From: Sipunculus nudus
Taxonomy: Eukaryota > Annelida > Sipuncula > Golfingiida > Sipunculidae
Direction: 5' to 3'
DNA length: 64,000 nucleotides
Assembly (NCBI GenBank): GCA_026874595.1
Contig: CM049308.1
Span: 91,515,624 to 91,579,623 of the forward strand
Under the pieces are notes generated by a model, which saw only the letters and a program-made list of their open reading frames with translations, was not told where the DNA came from and made no database searches. Shown piece by piece: positions 61,436 through 64,000 of the stretch (positions are counted from its first letter, which is position 1; every line of letters starts with the position of its first letter). The position numbers were made by a program, and so were the translations under genes.

Positions 61436-62607
61436 ATGCCCCGCCACAAAGTGGCCGGGGCATATAGTTTTACCCATGTCCGTCATTCCGTCCTTCCAAA
61501 ATCAAACAGTTGTACGGACTTTTTTTCGCAATGCCTGCAGATATTGGCCTGATTTTTGGTGTGTAGGCAGATATAGACCAGTTACAGATCCAGTTCGCGT
61601 TTCGTCCCAGTTGACCTACTTTTGACCGTTTTACGGCTCCTAAACTTAGAAAATTTCATGAAAATTAGAAATTTCATGACAAATACACATGTACGGACTT
61701 TTTTTTGCAATGCCTGCAGATATTGGCCTGATTTTTTGTGTATAGGCAGATAAAAACCAGTTACAGATCGAGTTCACGTTTTGTCCCAGTTGACCTACTT
61801 TTGACTGTTTTACGGCTCCTAAACTTAGAAAATTTCATGAAAAATAGAAATTTTCATGACAAATACACATGTACAGACTTTTTTTCGCAATGCCTGCAGA
61901 TATTGGCCTGATTTTTTGTGTGTGGGCAGATATAGACCAGTTACAGATCGAGTTCACATTTTGTCCCAGTTGACCTACTTTTTACCGTTTGACGGTGCTC
62001 TAACATAGAAAATTTCATAAAAAAGTGCACATGTATGGACTTTTTTTCGCAGTGCCTGCAGATGGGGGCCTGATTTTTGGTGTGTACGCAGATAATGACC
62101 AGTTACAGATCGAGTTCTTGTTTTGTCCCAGTTGACCTACTTTTGACCATTTGACTGCTCCTTAACATAGAAAGTTTCATGAAAAATAGAAATTTTCATA
62201 ACAAATGCATATGCACTGACTTTTTTTCCTCAATACCTGCAGATACCACCCTGATTTTTTATGTGTGGGCAGATAATGACAGTTACAGATCCAGTTCGCG
62301 TTTTGTACCGGTTGACCTACTTTTGATTGTTTTATGGCTCCTAAACATAGAAAATTTCATGAAAGACAGAAATTTTTATGGAAAATGCACATGTATGGAC
62401 TTTTTTTCACAATGCCTGCATATACTGGCATGATTTTTGGTGTGTTGCTTGATAATGACTCGTTACAGATCGAGTTCGCATTTTGCCCTTGTTGACCTAC
62501 TTTTGACCATATGACACCTCCTGAACTTAAAAAATATTTCAAAATTTTACAAATGTTTCTAATTTGCCCCAGGCGGGGGCATTCGTGTCGTTCCGACACA
62601 TCTAGTT
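61436..62607 (+). mobile_element. ATGCCCCGCC-family element with 180-bp internal repeats
   Basis: 5' hairpin 61435-61464 (TATGCCCCGCCAC, AAA, GTGGCCGGGGCATA, one-base bulge), then GTCCGTCATTCCGTCC. Six tandem units follow, starting TGTACGGACT-like at 61511, 61690, 61870, 62032, 62212 and 62392 (about 180 bp; the third is 162). The 3' side has GGCGGGGGCAT (62572-62582), inverse of the 5' arm, then stem-loop GTGTCG/TTC/CGACAC (62585-62599) and ATCTAGTT. No transposase or Rep/helicase frame. Confidence 0.8.
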
Positions 62608-63651
62608 TGATAAAAAGTTTATGAATATGTCGGCTTGAAAAAAAAATTTTAGCCAAAGTCTTTCAGTATGTGTAAACAGATATACCAACAGGCCAAGATT
62701 GAATCCGTATCTTTAAGTAGGTTGAGAAACTGCCAACTGTTTCAGATTTGGCAACAGATCAAGAGTTCATTCAGTGCAGCCAAGCACAAGGCATGTGATC
62801 ACCTCATGGGTGACATGTGAACACCTCATGGGCACCATGTGATCACTTCATGGGTGTCAAACCCCTCAGGGCAGGGCCCCGGCATGAGCTTATGCAATGG
62901 TGTGGCTACTATTTCAGATTTGGCAACAGGCTAGAGGTCAGTCTGGATCTATTTATAGCTTTGGCAGACTGCCAACTGTATCAGATTAGGCAAAAGGTCA
63001 AGAGTTCACTCAGTGCAGCCAGGTATGGGTCAGGAGTGTACTCAGTGCAGTAGCTGCATTCTATTTATAGCTTTGGCAGACTGCCTACTGTGTCAGATTA
63101 TGCAACAGGTCAAGAGTTCACTCAGTGCAGCCAGGTACAGGTCAAAAGTTCACTCAGTCTAGCCAGGTGCAGGTCATGAGTTCACTCAGTGCAGTAGCCT
63201 GAGCAAGCAATTTGTCACAGTTCACTCGGGGCAACAGCCTTTCTCACCTAAGCCTGGTCAGCCCCATGCATAAGACTCAAGGTAAGTTTGATGTATTGGC
63301 CTAATATTTTGACCTGTCCATGTGTCTTTGATGGCTTTCTCGCTCACAAGACAGGTGTCGCCATCTACAATGACTTTTGCACAGTGTGTGTCCCTGCGTT
63401 TTTCTCAGGAGGGGTTTGATATATCAGTCTGAAATTGGGCATATGTATATATCTCTGATAGCTTATTTGTATACAAGACTGGTGGTGCCAGCTACAATCT
63501 TTTTAGTGTTGTGTGCACCCATGCCAGAATTTCAGCAGTGATGTTTGTGTAATTGTTTCTTATTCAAAATGTTTAGTACTTGCATTGTTCATATACATGA
63601 AAAGTAATGGTCCAGCATTGAAGCATTATACCTGATGTATTTCCCAATGCA
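62608..63651. repeat. Irregular repeats of a CACTCAGTGCAGCCAGG block
   Basis: Variants of caagagttcactcagtgc with agccaggta recur at about 62760, 63000, 63110, 63150 and 63180, together with ctttggcagactgcc (62960, 63075). Units are irregular in length; it may be the interior of the enclosing element. Confidence 0.6.
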
Positions 63652-63684
63652 CAGGTTCGCATTAGGCCTGTAGGCCTTGTATAT

Positions 63685-63794
63685 GTAACACTGGGACCCA
63701 CACAGCAGCACATGGTCCAGCTGACCTGGGGTGACCTAGCTAAGGGTCACACTGTCAGCTGGACCACATGCTGCTGTATGGGTCCCAGTGTACA
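63685..63794. repeat. Long hairpin, arms about 40 bp
   Basis: The left arm (63685-63725; ACACTGGGACCCACACAGCA onward to CAGCTGAC) and the right arm (63754-63794; GTCAGCTGGACCACATGCTG to CCCAGTGTACA) are near-perfect inverses with a few mismatches. The 28-bp spacer itself holds GTGACC/GGTCAC. It directly follows the 3' end of the enclosing element and is flanked by TATATA. It may be a small MITE or an element end. Confidence 0.88.
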
Positions 63795-64000
63795 TATATA
63801 TATATATGAAATGCTGGAACAAATCATCAATTTTCATACCTGCATTCTTATCAGCAGACATAATAAATAACACACAAAAATTAGAGGACCCACACTTAAC
63901 CTCATATGGTGGCTAGTCAGTTTGAAAAATAAGTAAAACCTGCATAACTGCTGGACAGAAAAAAATTACTTGAAACTTTACAAAAGTATCATTTCTAATT
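63795..64000. other. Intron end of window
   Basis: A TA run, then unremarkable AT-rich sequence; nothing recognised. Confidence 0.4.

Larger units (their letters stand above)
60323..63675 (+). mobile_element. GCGAACCTGT-family element, with nested inserts
   Basis: 5' tip GCGAACCTGTGAGCTTATGC (60323), then a CGTCGTCCGTC-rich tract and GTTAAC. Its inverse ACAGGTTCGC lies at about 63652-63661, followed by a stem AGGCCTGTAGGCCT and TGTATATG. A second 5' tip of the same family (GGAACCTGTGAGCTAATGCG) starts at about 60951, and another fragment (GAGCTTATGCAATGGTGTGG) at about 62887. Which 5' tip pairs with the 3' end is unclear. The element at 61436-62607 is nested inside. No coding frame. Confidence 0.55.

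Noticed and set aside
58517-64000. The next INO80 exon (basic C-terminal tail)
   Set aside because: No acceptor followed by a Lys/Arg/Glu-rich frame in the required phase was found.

Overview
This window is animal genomic DNA, most likely from a mollusc. It is AT-rich. It holds one very large, intron-rich protein gene on the + strand and almost nothing else that codes. The mollusc assignment is an inference. It rests on a clearly metazoan INO80 protein and on interspersed repeats (5' tips such as AGCTCAGCTGAC and ATGCCCCGCC followed by GTCCGTC-rich tracts) that I associate with bivalve and gastropod genomes. I could not run a search to confirm it.

The gene is INO80, the Snf2-family ATPase of the INO80 nucleosome-remodelling complex. 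Eighteen internal exons lie between 1967 and 58516. All have GT-AG introns and their phases join without a break into 802 complete codons plus one base. The frame starts just before helicase motif I and ends just after motif VI in the C-terminal part of the ATPase. It contains both RecA-like lobes and the INO80-specific insert that binds RUVBL1/RUVBL2. The N-terminal exons (including the DBINO/HSA part) lie upstream of base 1, and the C-terminal tail exons lie beyond 58516, probably beyond 64000.

Layout: 1-1966 is upstream intron with a 29-bp minisatellite. 1967-8191 is a compact block of nine exons with introns of about 330-550 bp; the one exception is swollen by a 1.4-kb terminal-inverted-repeat transposon. 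8192-22778 is a 14.6-kb intron packed with nested mobile elements. 22779-26525 holds five exons for the INO80 insert. 26526-43161 is a 16.6-kb intron with a 30-bp minisatellite of about 30 copies. 43162-58516 holds the four lobe-2 exons, separated by introns with minisatellites and more elements. 58517-64000 is downstream intron with nested elements and a long hairpin.

Three patterns stand out. First, at two exons (3193 and 43162) the splice acceptor plus the first bases of the exon have been tandemly duplicated upstream; the extra copies have decayed and carry in-frame stops. Second, several unrelated repeat families share one architecture: a 5'-terminal hairpin with one defect, a copy of its arm placed internally near the 3' end, then a separate 3' stem-loop, with insertion into T-runs. 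This resembles nonautonomous Helitron2/Helentron elements. Nested copies and paralogues reveal the empty sites. Third, about ten CTCF-core-like motifs are scattered through the introns. I found no CRISPR array, no tRNA or rRNA gene, no second protein gene and no reverse transcriptase or transposase with recognisable motifs.
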